This document shows positions 1 to 5,608 of a stretch of 9,033 bases of DNA, piece after piece. The translations under genes and the position numbers were made by a program. The DNA comes from Lacrimispora sp. 210928-DFI.3.58 (GTDB lineage: Bacteria; Bacillota; Clostridia; Lachnospirales; Lachnospiraceae): positions 1 through 9,033 of the forward strand of contig NZ_JAJCIC010000072.1 of NCBI RefSeq assembly GCF_020554865.1, read 5' to 3'. The stretch's first letter is position 1. Every line of letters starts with the position of its first letter. The notes under the pieces were generated by a model, which saw nothing but the letters and a program-made list of their open reading frames with translations, was not told where the DNA came from and did no database searches.

Positions 1-42
1 CTCTTAATCTATTTGTCCAGGGTTCGAGTCCCTGAAGGCGCA
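1..42 (+). tRNA. tRNA-Lys(CTT), 3' part only (cut by window edge)
   Basis: The first 42 bases fold as the 3' part of a tRNA. Bases 1-7 (CTCTTAA) fit an anticodon loop with anticodon CTT at 3-5. Bases 8-12 are the 3' strand of the anticodon stem, 13-17 a five-base variable loop, 18-22 and 30-34 the T stem (CAGGG/CCCTG) around the loop TTCGAGT, 35-41 the 3' acceptor strand AAGGCGC, and A42 the discriminator base. All spacings are canonical. No CCA is encoded (CTT follows), so it would have to be added by tRNA nucleotidyltransferase. The 5' half, including the D arm, is outside the window. The lysine call rests on the window starting exactly at the anticodon loop, which the spacing supports. Confidence 0.85.
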
Positions 43-118
43 CTTAAAGGTCTGACTTTGCAGATACATAAAGCTGCGGGGTTGGACTTTTCTTTTTCTT
101 CATCTACACCTACACCAT

Positions 119-149
119 ATTATGAGAACCGCTTCGCGAGCCTCATAAT
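119..149. repeat. Palindromic stem-loop, copy A of a duplicated 31-base element
   Basis: The arms ATTATGAG (119-126) and CTCATAAT (142-149) pair perfectly over 8 bp. Inside them a second short stem CGC-TTC-GCG (130-138) is separated from the outer stem by a 3x3 internal loop. The element closely resembles the one at 178-208 (shared TTAT-AGAACC left arm and GCTT-GCG core). The single difference in the aligned outer stems is compensated: G124-C144 here, C182-G204 there. It has no T-run after it, so it is not a good intrinsic terminator on the + strand. It could be a dispersed palindromic repeat or a structured leader element; I do not recognise a named family. Confidence 0.75.
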
Positions 150-158
150 CGGATCCAC

Positions 159-175
159 GGCGCACAAAACGCGCC
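159..175. other. Small hairpin between the two palindromic copies
   Basis: GGCGC (159-163) and GCGCC (171-175) form a 5-bp G+C stem around the loop ACAAAAC and are followed by TTTTA (176-180). It is the middle of three consecutive stem-loops between the tRNA and the first protein gene. It could be a weak terminator for the tRNA transcript, but the T-run is short and shared with the next hairpin. Confidence 0.45.
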
Positions 176-177
176 TT

Positions 178-208
178 TTATCAGAACCCGCTTTGCGGCT
201 TCTGATAA
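178..208. repeat. Palindromic stem-loop, copy B of the duplicated element, with downstream T-run
   Basis: The arms TTATCAGAA (178-186) and TTCTGATAA (200-208) pair over 9 bp, and an inner stem CCGC-TTT-GCGG (188-198) continues the hairpin after one C/C mismatch (187/199). A T-rich stretch (213-221, with seven T in a row at 215-221) follows six bases further on, and the ribosome binding site of the next gene starts at 228. This gives it terminator or attenuator character for + strand transcripts entering from the tRNA, and it is also the second copy of the 31-base palindrome at 119-149. Confidence 0.75.
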
Positions 209-239
209 CCTATATTTTTTTCTGCAAGGAGGATTCTCT

Positions 240-935
240 ATGAACATACTTCACAGATTTGCCGGCATCCTCGCTGCGCTCTGCCTGATGGTCATCCTTT
301 TCATCACCTCTGTGGAGGCGGTAGTCTACTGGACGCCTGGATATTTTGAAAAAGAATACACAAAATACCATGTTCTCGACAGTCTTCCTCCCATGACAAT
401 GGAAGACCTGCTCCATGTCACAGATGAAATGATGGACTACCTGAAGGGAAAACGGGAGGACCTCCACGTGGAGACTACCATGGGCGGGGAAACGCGGGAA
501 TTTTTTAATGAGCGGGAGATTTCCCATATGGAGGATGTGCAGGTGCTCTTTGTAAAGGCCATCGCCCTGCGCCGTGCCTGTCTCCTTCTCGTCCTTGTCC
601 TTCTCCTTTTACTCTGGCGTGGAAAGGCGCCCTTAAAACGCCTGCTGCCCCAGTCCATATGTATTGGTACAGGGATGTTTTTCGGCCTTGTGGCTTTGCT
701 GGCCTTGATCATCTCCACGAATTTTACAAAGTATTTTATCATATTCCACCATATTTTCTTTGACAACGATCTGTGGATACTGGATCCTTCTACGGATATG
801 CTGATCAACATTGTTCCTGAAGGATTTTTTATGGACACCGCTGGCCGCATTGCCCTGACCTTCTGCATCCTATGCCTGCTGCTCATAGGCGCCAGCCTGT
901 TCCTTCTTATTAAAAACCGCCGGAAAGGGCGTTAG
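240..935 (+). CDS. TIGR01906/DUF1461 family integral membrane protein (Lit-like lipoprotein transacylase)
   Basis: This 231-residue polytopic membrane protein has predicted membrane segments at about 7-29, 108-126, 139-158 and 203-226, and an extracytoplasmic loop between the first two. It carries family-typical motifs: SHMEDV (His96), FHHIFF (His170, His171), NDLWILDP and IVPEGFF. Known family members include Lit of Enterococcus faecalis and Bacillus cereus, which moves an acyl chain from the lipoprotein diacylglyceryl group to the N-terminal cysteine amine, making lyso-form lipoproteins; conserved histidines are implicated. That activity is an inference here, since many members are uncharacterised. 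The start is set by AGGAGG at 227-232, seven bases before ATG. It lies 17 bases upstream of a carboxypeptidase gene, implying co-transcription. Family assignment is firm, exact function moderate. Confidence 0.88.
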   Translation: MNILHRFAGILAALCLMVILFITSVEAVVYWTPGYFEKEYTKYHVLDSLPPMTMEDLLHVTDEMMDYLKGKREDLHVETTMGGETREFFNEREISHMEDVQVLFVKAIALRRACLLLVLVLLLLLWRGKAPLKRLLPQSICIGTGMFFGLVALLALIISTNFTKYFIIFHHIFFDNDLWILDPSTDMLINIVPEGFFMDTAGRIALTFCILCLLLIGASLFLLIKNRRKGR

Positions 936-952
936 GATCGGAGGCTGATCGA

Positions 953-2569
953 ATGAAGCGACTTTTTTTTCTGCTGTATTGCTGCCTGTTTCCTTTTCTC
1001 ATGCCTCTCACTGCCCTTGCCGCCCCGGAGTGGCCATCTAATGTGTCCATCGAGGCCGACGGCGGTATTTTGATGGATGCTGACACAGGAACTGTCCTGT
1101 ACGGGAAAAATATGGATCAGAGCTACTATCCTGCCAGCATCACAAAGATCCTCACAGCACTGATCGTCCTGGAGAACTGCAGTCTGGATGAGATGGTTGA
1201 GTTCTCTCATGACGATGTGTACAACGTGGAAGCCGGGAGCAGCAGCGCCGGTATTGACGAGGGAGACATCCTGACCGTCCGGGACTGCCTCTACGCCCTT
1301 ATGCTGGCCTCTGCCAACGAAAGTGCCAATGCCCTGGCCTGCCATGTCAGCGGCTCCAGAGAGGCCTTTGCAGAGCTTATGAACCAAAAGGCTGCAAGCC
1401 TGGGCTGCACCGGCAGCCATTTTGCCAATCCCAGCGGCTTAAATGACGAGAACCACTACACCACTGCCCATGACATGGCATTGATCACCAGGGAAGCGAT
1501 CAAAAATCCGGCATTCCTGGAGATCAACAATACCCGCAGCTATCAGCTTGCTCCCACAAAGCGCAGCCCGGAGGGCGGCTATGTGGCCAACCACCACCGG
1601 ATGCTTAATAAAAATGAAGCCGTCTACTACCCAGGGGCCTTTGCAGGAAAAACAGGCTATACCTCCCTGGCAGGAAACACCCTTGTCACCTGCGCTCAGA
1701 AAAACGGAATGACACTGATCGCTGTGGTGCTCAACGGACACCAGTCCCATTATACGGACACAAAGGCGCTGTTTGACTTTGGCTTTGGCAATTTCCAGTC
1801 CCTTAAGGCTGCTGACTTCGAAACAGCCTACCGCTCAATTGAAAATGATATGACCATCGGCGGTATGATGGCCCAAGACAGTATTTCCCTTAAGCTGGAC
1901 AGTGAAGGCCGTATTACCATCCCGAAGGATGCGGACTTTACGGATACTGCCTCCTCCCTGTCCTATGATCTGGATGGCAGCGAACCTCAGGATGCTGTTG
2001 CTGTCATCCGCTATACCTACGAGGGACGCCCGGTAGGAACTGTGTATCTGCGCTGTCCCAGCCTGAGCGCTCTGCCGGAAACAGCTATCTCTGTTCCTTT
2101 CGCGGAGGCTTCCGATAGCGTTGCGGCGGAGAATCCCCCAGAGGAGGAAGCCGCGGGATCCCTGCCAGACTCTTCCGGGCAGCAGGAGGCTGAGCCGTCC
2201 GCAGCCCTTATGAGCTCTGACGGATCCTCTGCCCCGGAGGCCAGAGAAAGCCGAAGGGATATCATTTCCAGGGAGGGGACTGCAACAGGGATACGCATAC
2301 CGGCCAACCTTCTGACCATTATGGGGATCGGGCTTTCCCTGGCTCTGATCATTGCAGTTATCATCATAGTCCGCATCCATGTCAGGAAAAAGGAGGAGGC
2401 TGACCTTCTGGCCCGCCGTCAAAGAAGGCTGGAAAGGCTGGAGGATATCGGATTTTCCTCCTCTGACTTTGACCGCCTGGTAGCCAAGCGCCGCAGCTCC
2501 TCTGCCGCATCCCTCAGCTCCCGCCGCCGGGGCAGGAAAAGGAACGGGAAAAACTCTCTTTTCCGTTGA
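953..2569 (+). CDS. D-alanyl-D-alanine carboxypeptidase (peptidase S11, DacF/PBP5-type), membrane-anchored
   Basis: This 538-residue low-molecular-weight penicillin-binding protein would remove the terminal D-Ala from peptidoglycan pentapeptides outside the membrane. A signal peptide (residues 1-24, ending ALAA) precedes the serine peptidase domain. All three active-site motifs are present: SITK with Ser62 and Lys65, SAN at 120-122, and KTG at 233-235. A PBP5-type C-terminal beta domain follows at about 283-375. Then come a Pro/Glu/Ser-rich linker (about 385-448), one transmembrane helix (about 452-475) and a 60-residue very basic, Ser/Arg-rich cytoplasmic tail. Classical PBP5 and DacF end in an amphipathic helix instead, so the anchor and tail are notable. 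The ribosome binding site GGAGG (940-944) supports the ATG at 953. It is probably co-transcribed with the Lit-like gene 17 bases upstream. Confidence 0.95.
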   Translation: MKRLFFLLYCCLFPFLMPLTALAAPEWPSNVSIEADGGILMDADTGTVLYGKNMDQSYYPASITKILTALIVLENCSLDEMVEFSHDDVYNVEAGSSSAGIDEGDILTVRDCLYALMLASANESANALACHVSGSREAFAELMNQKAASLGCTGSHFANPSGLNDENHYTTAHDMALITREAIKNPAFLEINNTRSYQLAPTKRSPEGGYVANHHRMLNKNEAVYYPGAFAGKTGYTSLAGNTLVTCAQKNGMTLIAVVLNGHQSHYTDTKALFDFGFGNFQSLKAADFETAYRSIENDMTIGGMMAQDSISLKLDSEGRITIPKDADFTDTASSLSYDLDGSEPQDAVAVIRYTYEGRPVGTVYLRCPSLSALPETAISVPFAEASDSVAAENPPEEEAAGSLPDSSGQQEAEPSAALMSSDGSSAPEARESRRDIISREGTATGIRIPANLLTIMGIGLSLALIIAVIIIVRIHVRKKEEADLLARRQRRLERLEDIGFSSSDFDRLVAKRRSSSAASLSSRRRGRKRNGKNSLFR

Positions 2570-2594
2570 ACTTCCCTTCCCCATAGGTTATAAT
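2566..2594 (+). promoter_or_regulatory. Sigma-A type promoter for the DUF4118 kinase/regulator pair
   Basis: TTGAAC (2566-2571) and a perfect TATAAT (2589-2594) are separated by 17 bases, an almost consensus vegetative promoter. The -35 box overlaps the stop codon (TGA, 2567-2569) of the carboxypeptidase gene, so the two-component pair can be expressed independently of the upstream genes without an intervening terminator. Transcription would start near 2601, giving a leader of about 40 bases before the kinase ATG. Confidence 0.8.
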
Positions 2595-2605
2595 AGCCGT
2601 ATCTG

Positions 2606-2621
2606 CACAACTGTTATTGTG
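2606..2621. promoter_or_regulatory. Short inverted repeat in the kinase leader, possible operator
   Basis: CACAA (2606-2610) and TTGTG (2617-2621) form a perfect 5-bp dyad around a 6-base spacer, just after the predicted transcription start and before the ribosome binding site (AGGGGAG, 2630-2636). The position would suit a repressor or autoregulation site of the pair. The dyad is short enough to occur by chance. Confidence 0.3.
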
Positions 2622-2641
2622 ACCACAGCAGGGGAGTATCC

Positions 2642-3751
2642 ATGAACGATATGCCAAAAGAATCCTTTCATATAAAAGCTGCTGTCCAAAATTTGGTTAG
2701 GAATCTCCCTATTACCATTGCATTTATGGCAGCAGCTTCTGTTGTATCCACATTATTTTTCCATTTCAGCAACAATGTTACCAACATTTCCATTATATTT
2801 ATCCTTGCCATTATTCTGATCGCCCGTGCGACCAGATGCTATGGAGCCGGCATTTTAGCCTCCCTATACAGCGTTTTCTGGGTAAATTTTGCATATACCT
2901 ATCCGTTTATGTCCTTAAACTTTACCTTGTCCGGCTATCCCCTGACCTTTGCAGGAATGGCCTTCATATCCTCCTTTTCCAGCAGCATCTGTATCATGCT
3001 CACAAAGCAGAGTGCACAGCTTCAGGAAAAGGACCGTATGCTGATGAATGCGGAAAAAGAAACCATGCGTGCCAATCTGCTGCGTGCCATGTCACATGAC
3101 CTGCGCACGCCTCTCACCACCATCATTGGCTCCAGTGCCACCTATCTGGAGCAGGAAAACACCATGACAGCCGTGGAAAAGCATAATCTGGTGCAGCATA
3201 TTGAGGAGGATGCCCAATGGCTCCTCACCATGGTAGAGAATCTGCTCACTGTCACCCGCATCCAGGCTGACCGCGGCACTACCTCCGTGACCAAGACGGA
3301 GGAGCCTCTGGAGGAAGTGATATCCGAGGCAGTCCAGCGGTTCAGGAAGCGTTTTCCGGAGGTAAGAGTCCATATTCTTATCCCGGATGCCTTTATCATG
3401 GTGCCAATGGATGCCATACTGATCGAGCAGGTCATCAACAACCTGATGGAGAATGCTATGTTCCACTCCGGCAACCAAGGAGATATCGACCTGATCGCGG
3501 AGACAAAGGAGGACTATCTCACTGTCACCATCAAGGACTATGGAAAAGGGATCGAGCCAAAGATCCTCAGTACCCTTTTTGACGGAGGCGGCGTATATAC
3601 CAACCAATCCGGTGACGGACACAAGGGAATGGGCATTGGCCTTACCCTGTGCAAAACGATCATCAATGCCCATGGCGGCACTATCAGCGCTTCCAATCAT
3701 GAAAACGGCGCAATGTTCACTTTTACATTACCAGACTGGAGGGAATACTAA
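2642..3751 (+). CDS. Sensor histidine kinase with DUF4118 membrane domain (KdpD-like, lacking the N-terminal KdpD/Usp domains)
   Basis: This 369-residue kinase would autophosphorylate and pass phosphate to the regulator encoded immediately downstream. It begins almost directly with a four-helix DUF4118 membrane domain (about 22-42, 48-64, 68-86, 99-120). It continues with a HisKA domain with the H box MSHDLRTPLTT (His152), and a HATPase domain with N box QVINNLMENA (around Asn271), G1 box DYGKGI (299-304) and G2 box GMGIGL (329-334). E. coli KdpD is about 900 residues with a cytoplasmic N-terminal sensor and universal-stress-like domain; both are absent here, and the clean promoter and ribosome binding site argue that this is the native form. 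No kdpFABC genes are visible, so potassium sensing should not be assumed. Confidence 0.93.
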   Translation: MNDMPKESFHIKAAVQNLVRNLPITIAFMAAASVVSTLFFHFSNNVTNISIIFILAIILIARATRCYGAGILASLYSVFWVNFAYTYPFMSLNFTLSGYPLTFAGMAFISSFSSSICIMLTKQSAQLQEKDRMLMNAEKETMRANLLRAMSHDLRTPLTTIIGSSATYLEQENTMTAVEKHNLVQHIEEDAQWLLTMVENLLTVTRIQADRGTTSVTKTEEPLEEVISEAVQRFRKRFPEVRVHILIPDAFIMVPMDAILIEQVINNLMENAMFHSGNQGDIDLIAETKEDYLTVTIKDYGKGIEPKILSTLFDGGGVYTNQSGDGHKGMGIGLTLCKTIINAHGGTISASNHENGAMFTFTLPDWREY

Positions 3752-3753
3752 CT

Positions 3754-4446
3754 ATGACAACAAAAGCAAATATCATTATTATTGAAGATGAGAAAAATAT
3801 CTGCAGCTTTATTGAGCGCATTCTGGAGCCTCAGGGCTACCGGATCAGCAGTGCATATACCGGAAAAGAAGGCCTGCAGCTCATTACCTCTGCGCACCCT
3901 GATGTGATCCTTCTGGATCTGGGCCTTCCCGATATTGACGGGCTGGAGATCATTGAGCGCGTCAGGAGCTGGAGCAATGTTCCCATCATTGTCATTTCTG
4001 CCAGGACCATGGAGAAGAGCAAGGTGACCGCTCTGGATCTGGGCGCAGACGATTACCTCACAAAGCCCTTTGGAACAGCAGAGCTCATGGCCCGTATCCG
4101 CACCGCCCTGCGCCACAGCCAGAACAGGGCTTCCACTCAGAGCTCCAAATATGAAGTTGGGGATCTGCTCATCGATTTTGAGCGCCGTCTGGTAAAAATG
4201 AAGGATCAGGAAATACACCTGACCCAGATCGAATACAAGCTGGTGTCCCTCCTTGCTCAGAATGCAGGAAAGGTTATGACCTATGAGTCCATCATCACAA
4301 AAATATGGGGCCCCTACGCTGACAGCGATAATCAGATCCTGCGCGTGAACATGGCGCATATCCGCAGAAAGCTGGAGGAAAACCCCGCTGAGCCCAAATA
4401 CATATTTACGGAGATCGGTGTGGGATACCGGATGAGGGAGGATTGA
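3754..4446 (+). CDS. OmpR/KdpE-family response regulator
   Basis: This 230-residue DNA-binding regulator is the partner of the kinase upstream; only two bases separate the kinase stop from its ATG, and its ribosome binding site GGAGGG (3738-3743) lies inside the end of the kinase gene, suggesting translational coupling. Residues 1-120 are a receiver domain with acidic pair Glu11/Asp12, phosphoacceptor Asp55 (VILLDLGLPD), Ser82 and Lys104 (TKPFG). Residues about 130-228 are an OmpR-type winged helix, with the typical LTQIEYKLVSLLAQNAGKV recognition region and the wing motif IGVGYRM near the end. Similarity to KdpE follows from the DUF4118 partner. The target genes are not identifiable from the window. 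Confidence 0.95.
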   Translation: MTTKANIIIIEDEKNICSFIERILEPQGYRISSAYTGKEGLQLITSAHPDVILLDLGLPDIDGLEIIERVRSWSNVPIIVISARTMEKSKVTALDLGADDYLTKPFGTAELMARIRTALRHSQNRASTQSSKYEVGDLLIDFERRLVKMKDQEIHLTQIEYKLVSLLAQNAGKVMTYESIITKIWGPYADSDNQILRVNMAHIRRKLEENPAEPKYIFTEIGVGYRMRED

Positions 4447-4479
4447 TCCCAGCATACAGGCCTGTACCTTGATGACAAA

Positions 4480-4523
4480 AACGCCCTGGAAACAGCCGCA
4501 TATCTGCTGCATTCCAGGGCGTT
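4480..4523 (-). terminator. Intrinsic terminator between convergent genes, mainly for the leftward exonuclease gene
   Basis: AACGCCCTGGAA (4480-4491) pairs perfectly with TTCCAGGGCGTT (4512-4523), a 12-bp stem, and an inner CAGC/GCTG stem (4493-4496, 4506-4509) extends it. Read on the minus strand the stem leads directly into a run of five T (then GTC), six bases after the exonuclease stop codon, as expected for a Rho-independent terminator. On the plus strand it is followed by TATCATG, without a good T-run, so it probably stops the response-regulator transcript less efficiently. Confidence 0.85.
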
Positions 4524-4529
4524 ATCATG

Positions 4530-5498
4530 TCACTGCCCGTTCTTTAAAGAATGTCCTCTTCCGCTCCTCTTTCTGCGGACATCCTCTTTTCTCTGATCCA
4601 AGAGTTCAATATCCTCCTCAGAAGCCGCTTTTATGATCTTGACTGCATACTGCCTGTCCTGCTCTGACTTCTTTACCCTGATCTTTCCTCTCATATACCC
4701 ATGCTCCGGACAGAGGGCAAGACAGAGATAAAACCGCTGACCATAAGGGAACCAGCGTATCTTCTTGCGCAGCATCCTCCTGCACTTTATGCACACCATA
4801 TCAGTCAGGTTCTTCTCCTTCATGATATCTTCCCTGTTCTCAAATTCCCTGGAAACATATTTCGAATAATCAGGAAACTGAAGGGAAAATTCCTCTTCCC
4901 TGCACCGTGGAAGCAGATAGTAATCCACAGACACATAGCTTCCGAACTGCTCCATATCCAGTACAGCAAGCACCTTCCCCGTATAGAAAGCATCATCAAG
5001 GGCTCTGTGAAACGGCCTGTCCTCCAAAAGCCCCTGCTCCTGCACTGCCTGATCTAAGGACAGCTTGTTCCTGCCATTTCCATACTGGAGCCAGTAAAGC
5101 TTCTGCACATCATAGTAGAGAAAAGGTCTGGGAAATGGATTCTCCACCTCATGGTACGCCATATTCCTCTGAAGCTCTGTAAGGTCCATAGACCCCCATG
5201 TACAAAACCTGTACTCCTCTTCCCCGCACCACGCAAGAAATTCCTCCATCACATCGTAAAAAGGCCTTCCCTCGCTCTTTAACTCCTCCATGTCCATATG
5301 GGTCACTTCTAATATTTTAAAATGCATCTTCCTGTAGACCTGAGGCCTCACCAGCCTGTGAAACTCCCCCAGATACCTCATATCCCCATCCAGCTTTACC
5401 GCCCCGATCTCTATGATCTCAAAAGGCAGATGCTCCACCGAATCCTCTTTCCCGCTTGGGCTCTGATTCCACTCAAGATCCAAAACAATGTAATTCAT
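4530..5498 (-). CDS. DEDDh-family 3'-5' exonuclease with C-terminal four-cysteine cluster
   Basis: This 322-residue protein has an N-terminal DnaQ/Eri1/KapD-like exonuclease fold (about 1-185). The Exo I motif is VLDLEW (Asp7, Glu9), Exo II is around WGSMDL (Asp105), and Exo III is HRALDDA (His164, Asp169), the full DEDDh set of two-metal catalytic residues. It should remove nucleotides from 3' ends of RNA or single-stranded DNA; the substrate cannot be told. The C-terminal extension (about 190-322) carries Cys236-X2-Cys239 and Cys259-X3-Cys263, a zinc-ribbon-like arrangement, and a basic Lys/Arg-rich end that could bind nucleic acid. The start is supported by AGGA (complement of 5506-5509) seven bases upstream. 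It lies 110 bases downstream of the AraC-type regulator in the same direction and ends at the terminator 4480-4523. Confidence 0.88.
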   Translation of the reverse strand: MNYIVLDLEWNQSPSGKEDSVEHLPFEIIEIGAVKLDGDMRYLGEFHRLVRPQVYRKMHFKILEVTHMDMEELKSEGRPFYDVMEEFLAWCGEEEYRFCTWGSMDLTELQRNMAYHEVENPFPRPFLYYDVQKLYWLQYGNGRNKLSLDQAVQEQGLLEDRPFHRALDDAFYTGKVLAVLDMEQFGSYVSVDYYLLPRCREEEFSLQFPDYSKYVSREFENREDIMKEKNLTDMVCIKCRRMLRKKIRWFPYGQRFYLCLALCPEHGYMRGKIRVKKSEQDRQYAVKIIKAASEEDIELLDQRKEDVRRKRSGRGHSLKNGQ

Positions 5499-5542
5499 AG
5501 CCTTATCCTGTCACATTCATATCTAACATTTTTTACTTGTAT

Positions 5543-5571
5543 ATCTTATCATATTGGATGTGATATGGAAA
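5543..5571 (-). promoter_or_regulatory. Candidate promoter for the exonuclease gene
   Basis: On the minus strand TTTCCA (complement of 5566-5571) and TAAGAT (complement of 5543-5548) are 17 bases apart, each matching four of six consensus positions, and the -10 box is preceded by TG plus one base as in extended -10 promoters. A start near 5536 would leave about a 40-base leader. A short CATAT/ATATG dyad (5550-5567) lies in the spacer. The intergenic stretch 5499-5608 shows no convincing terminator for the regulator gene, so read-through is also possible. Confidence 0.4.
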
Positions 5572-5608
5572 GGGGCATATAAATAATTAAAATTGCTCCA
5601 TTATTGAT

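Noticed and set aside
60..100. GCAG/CTGC stem (60-77) with later T-rich stretch as the tRNA terminator
   Set aside because: The stem is only four perfect pairs with wobble extensions, and the T-rich stretch lies more than ten bases downstream of it, so it does not have terminator geometry.
82..123. TTGGAC (82-87) with TATTAT (118-123) as a promoter for the Lit-like gene
   Set aside because: The boxes are 30 bases apart, far outside the usable spacing, and no other -35 fits TATTAT at 16-18 bases.
1..239. tRNA 3' end as an attachment site of an integrated element
   Set aside because: No integrase or phage gene and no long direct repeat of the tRNA end was seen; the only repeat is seven bases (GGCGCAC), and the following genes are ordinary chromosomal ones.
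13..243. Open reading frame of 76 residues running from the tRNA 3' end through the intergenic region
   Set aside because: It begins inside the T arm of the tRNA, translates the tRNA end (the familiar SRVRVPEGA string), crosses three hairpins and has no ribosome binding site.
1835..2584. Long minus-strand frame of 249 residues opposite the carboxypeptidase gene
   Set aside because: Composition is typical of the reverse of a G+C-rich gene. It has no recognisable domain, and the plus-strand gene has all catalytic motifs.
4455..4466. Perfect 12-base palindrome TACAGGCCTGTA after the response regulator
   Set aside because: As RNA it leaves no loop and it has no T-run. A single 12-base palindrome is not enough to call a binding site, and the better structure nearby is the hairpin at 4480-4523.
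3748..4512. Minus-strand frame of 254 residues opposite the KdpE-like regulator
   Set aside because: It is the antisense shadow of a clear response regulator, without domain motifs, and runs into the intergenic hairpin.
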